Positions 62,829 through 64,000 of a stretch of DNA of 64,000 nt are shown here, in pieces. How positions within the stretch are numbered: the first letter of the stretch is position 1; each line of letters begins with the position of its first letter. The stretch comes from Candidatus Saccharimonadota bacterium (GTDB lineage: Bacteria > Patescibacteriota > Saccharimonadia > Saccharimonadales > Saccharimonadaceae), in NCBI GenBank assembly GCA_017514665.1, contig JAFWIX010000008.1, forward strand, positions 62,001-126,000. Reading direction: 5' to 3'. The translations under genes and the position numbers were made by a program. The notes beneath the pieces were generated by a model that saw nothing but the letters and a program-made list of their open reading frames with translations, was not told the DNA's origin and made no database searches.

Positions 62829-63754
62829 TTAAAATGAACTGAAAATGTTGTGAGTCTGTTGCTTGACGCAGTTATCTCCCAATGATTACGTTCGGCTAAT
62901 GACTTCGCAATTGAAAGGCCCAGACCCACACCTTCAGCCGATTTATCTGATTGATAAAATCGCTCAAAAATTTGAGCTTCATCGGCTTTTTTAATTTTTG
63001 CACCATCATTTGTAATCGCTAAAGTATCGTCAGTCAATTTAATATCTATACGTCGCTCACAATATTTAATCGCATTATCCATCAGAATATTAAAAATTTG
63101 ACTAAAATCATTTTGATTGATTTTTACTTTCTTAACTTTATTATTTTTAAAATTTAATTTAATTTTATGTTCTTCGATTCTTGGCATAAATGGTTTGAGA
63201 TTTTCATCAATTAATTTATTCAAATCAGCCTCAACAGTTGTAGCCTCACTGATATTGTCGGCTTTTGCTAATTGCAATAATTCTTGATTTAAATGCGCCA
63301 ATTTATTGGCTTCGTATTCGATATTATCAATAAAACGATTATCGGTGATATCCGCCGCCTCTAAATTAGCTTGGATGCTAGCTAGCGGTGTCTTGATTTC
63401 ATGACTAGCGTTGGCAATAAATGTTTTTTGTAAATTATAGGCATTTTTAACTGGCTCAATCGCTTTTTCAGCAAAATAATACGAAAACACTACTACCAAA
63501 AATTCGATCAATCCGCCAACTACAATCAGAGTGATCAATAAAGTATTTAACGAAGCGCGCCTTTCGATGTCAATTCGCTCATTAATGATATTATGTACAT
63601 CGTTAGTATAGCTAGGTGAACCATCTGGCGATGGCGGTCGATTATCAGTAGTAAGTGCTGCGACATAATAAATGCTACCAAAGGAAATCAGCAAAATCGC
63701 CGTAGAGAAAATCACATTGGTCAATATAAAACGATTACGTAGCTTACTAAACAT
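62822..63754 (-). CDS. Membrane sensor histidine kinase
   Basis: The 310-residue kinase has two membrane helices (about 10-33 and 70-93) flanking a short external loop, phospho-acceptor His118 in ANASHEIKTP and ATPase motifs (DNAIKYCE; GLGLSIAK). The C-terminus ends HFKV in the ABC remnant region. It overlaps the response regulator by 8 bases. Confidence 0.92.
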   Translation of the reverse strand: MFSKLRNRFILTNVIFSTAILLISFGSIYYVAALTTDNRPPSPDGSPSYTNDVHNIINERIDIERRASLNTLLITLIVVGGLIEFLVVVFSYYFAEKAIEPVKNAYNLQKTFIANASHEIKTPLASIQANLEAADITDNRFIDNIEYEANKLAHLNQELLQLAKADNISEATTVEADLNKLIDENLKPFMPRIEEHKIKLNFKNNKVKKVKINQNDFSQIFNILMDNAIKYCERRIDIKLTDDTLAITNDGAKIKKADEAQIFERFYQSDKSAEGVGLGLSIAKSLAERNHWEITASSNRLTTFSVHFKV

Positions 63755-64000
63755 TTTGTTTTTCGATTAGTTTATAACCCAAGCCTCGCAAACTTTTGAT
63801 CTGTACCGACGATTTAAGTTCACGTAATTTTTTACGTAGATAACTGATATACACTTCAACATAATTATCTTCAGTAATAGCTTCGTTACCCCAAATATAT
63901 GCTAGCAATGCAGATTTTTTATGCACTTGGTTGGGATTTTTAATTAAAATTTCCATCAAATCAGCTTCTTTGCTAGTCAAAGCTTGCCCATTAAGCGTAC
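63747..64000 (-). CDS. OmpR-family response regulator, C-terminal domain (partial)
   Basis: This is the DNA-binding end of a response regulator cut by the window edge. It reads LTSKEADLMEILIKNPNQV, then YIWGNEAITEDNYVEVYISYLRKKL in part, and ends GLGYKLIE, as in OmpR/PhoB winged-helix domains. It would be the partner of the kinase, controlling transport or envelope genes. Confidence 0.9.
   Translation of the reverse strand, partial: TLNGQALTSKEADLMEILIKNPNQVHKKSALLAYIWGNEAITEDNYVEVYISYLRKKLRELKSSVQIKSLRGLGYKLIEKQNV

Overview
The window looks like a chromosomal segment of a Candidate Phyla Radiation bacterium, most likely a Saccharibacteria (TM7) member. The evidence is compact overlapping genes, a ribosomal operon lacking L29 and L30 at their usual places, a FISUMP-like secreted protein, a FAD oxidase, LysM/CHAP and sortase surface genes typical of that group, and metal-free versions of several ribosomal proteins. 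UGA is used as a stop (for example at 34580-34582 and 36154-36156), so the UGA=Gly code of Gracilibacteria/SR1 is excluded. The lineage is inferred from gene content, not from rRNA.

Layout. 1-17.1 kb: the end of rpoC, then the S10/spc/alpha ribosomal block (rplC to rplO, secY, then infA, rpmJ, rpsM, rpsK, rpsD, rpoA, rplQ, rplM, rpsI). A sortase and a secreted FISUMP-like protein sit between secY and infA, where adk and map usually lie. 17.1-23 kb: a dCMP deaminase, tRNA-Ala/Thr/Gly, a methyltransferase, a type IV pilin-like protein, a cation antiporter and several orphan genes. 23-30 kb: lemA, htpX, a membrane protein, ligA, eno, ftsA. 30-38.6 kb: rluB with a soluble two-component pair, then an envelope cluster (membrane-anchored protein, a RuvX-MltG fusion, a LysM-CHAP hydrolase) and obgE. 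38.6-45.3 kb: an unassigned structured RNA, trmD, recG, rsmD, a possible sortase substrate, tRNA-Leu, an FAD oxidase. 45.3-52 kb: tig, orphan genes, secE-nusG-rplK-rplA, and rplJ-rplL with an L10 leader. 52-64 kb: dnaX, dnaB, ybaB, recR, rmuC, a DHH phosphoesterase, cysS, ung, and a sensor kinase/response regulator pair beside a truncated ABC ATPase remnant.

The most interesting signals are as follows. (1) A family of long palindromic elements (arms of about 25-31 bp around a GC-rich core with shared sub-motifs) appears at five places; three lie in frame inside genes (a membrane protein, obgE, cysS) and one supplies the C-terminus of rluB. (2) There are two promoter styles: TGC-TATAAT promoters with a leader and Shine-Dalgarno site, and -10 boxes exactly 6 nt before an ATG or GTG, which predict leaderless mRNAs. 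(3) Cysteine zinc sites have been lost from S4, S14, L36, LigA, DnaX and RecR while catalytic zinc sites are kept. (4) A tRNA-Gly carries a compensatory U19-A56 tertiary pair, and two genes begin within a few nt of a tRNA CCA end. (5) There is a RuvX-MltG fusion and a promoter- and terminator-bounded RNA of about 150 nt with no family I recognise.
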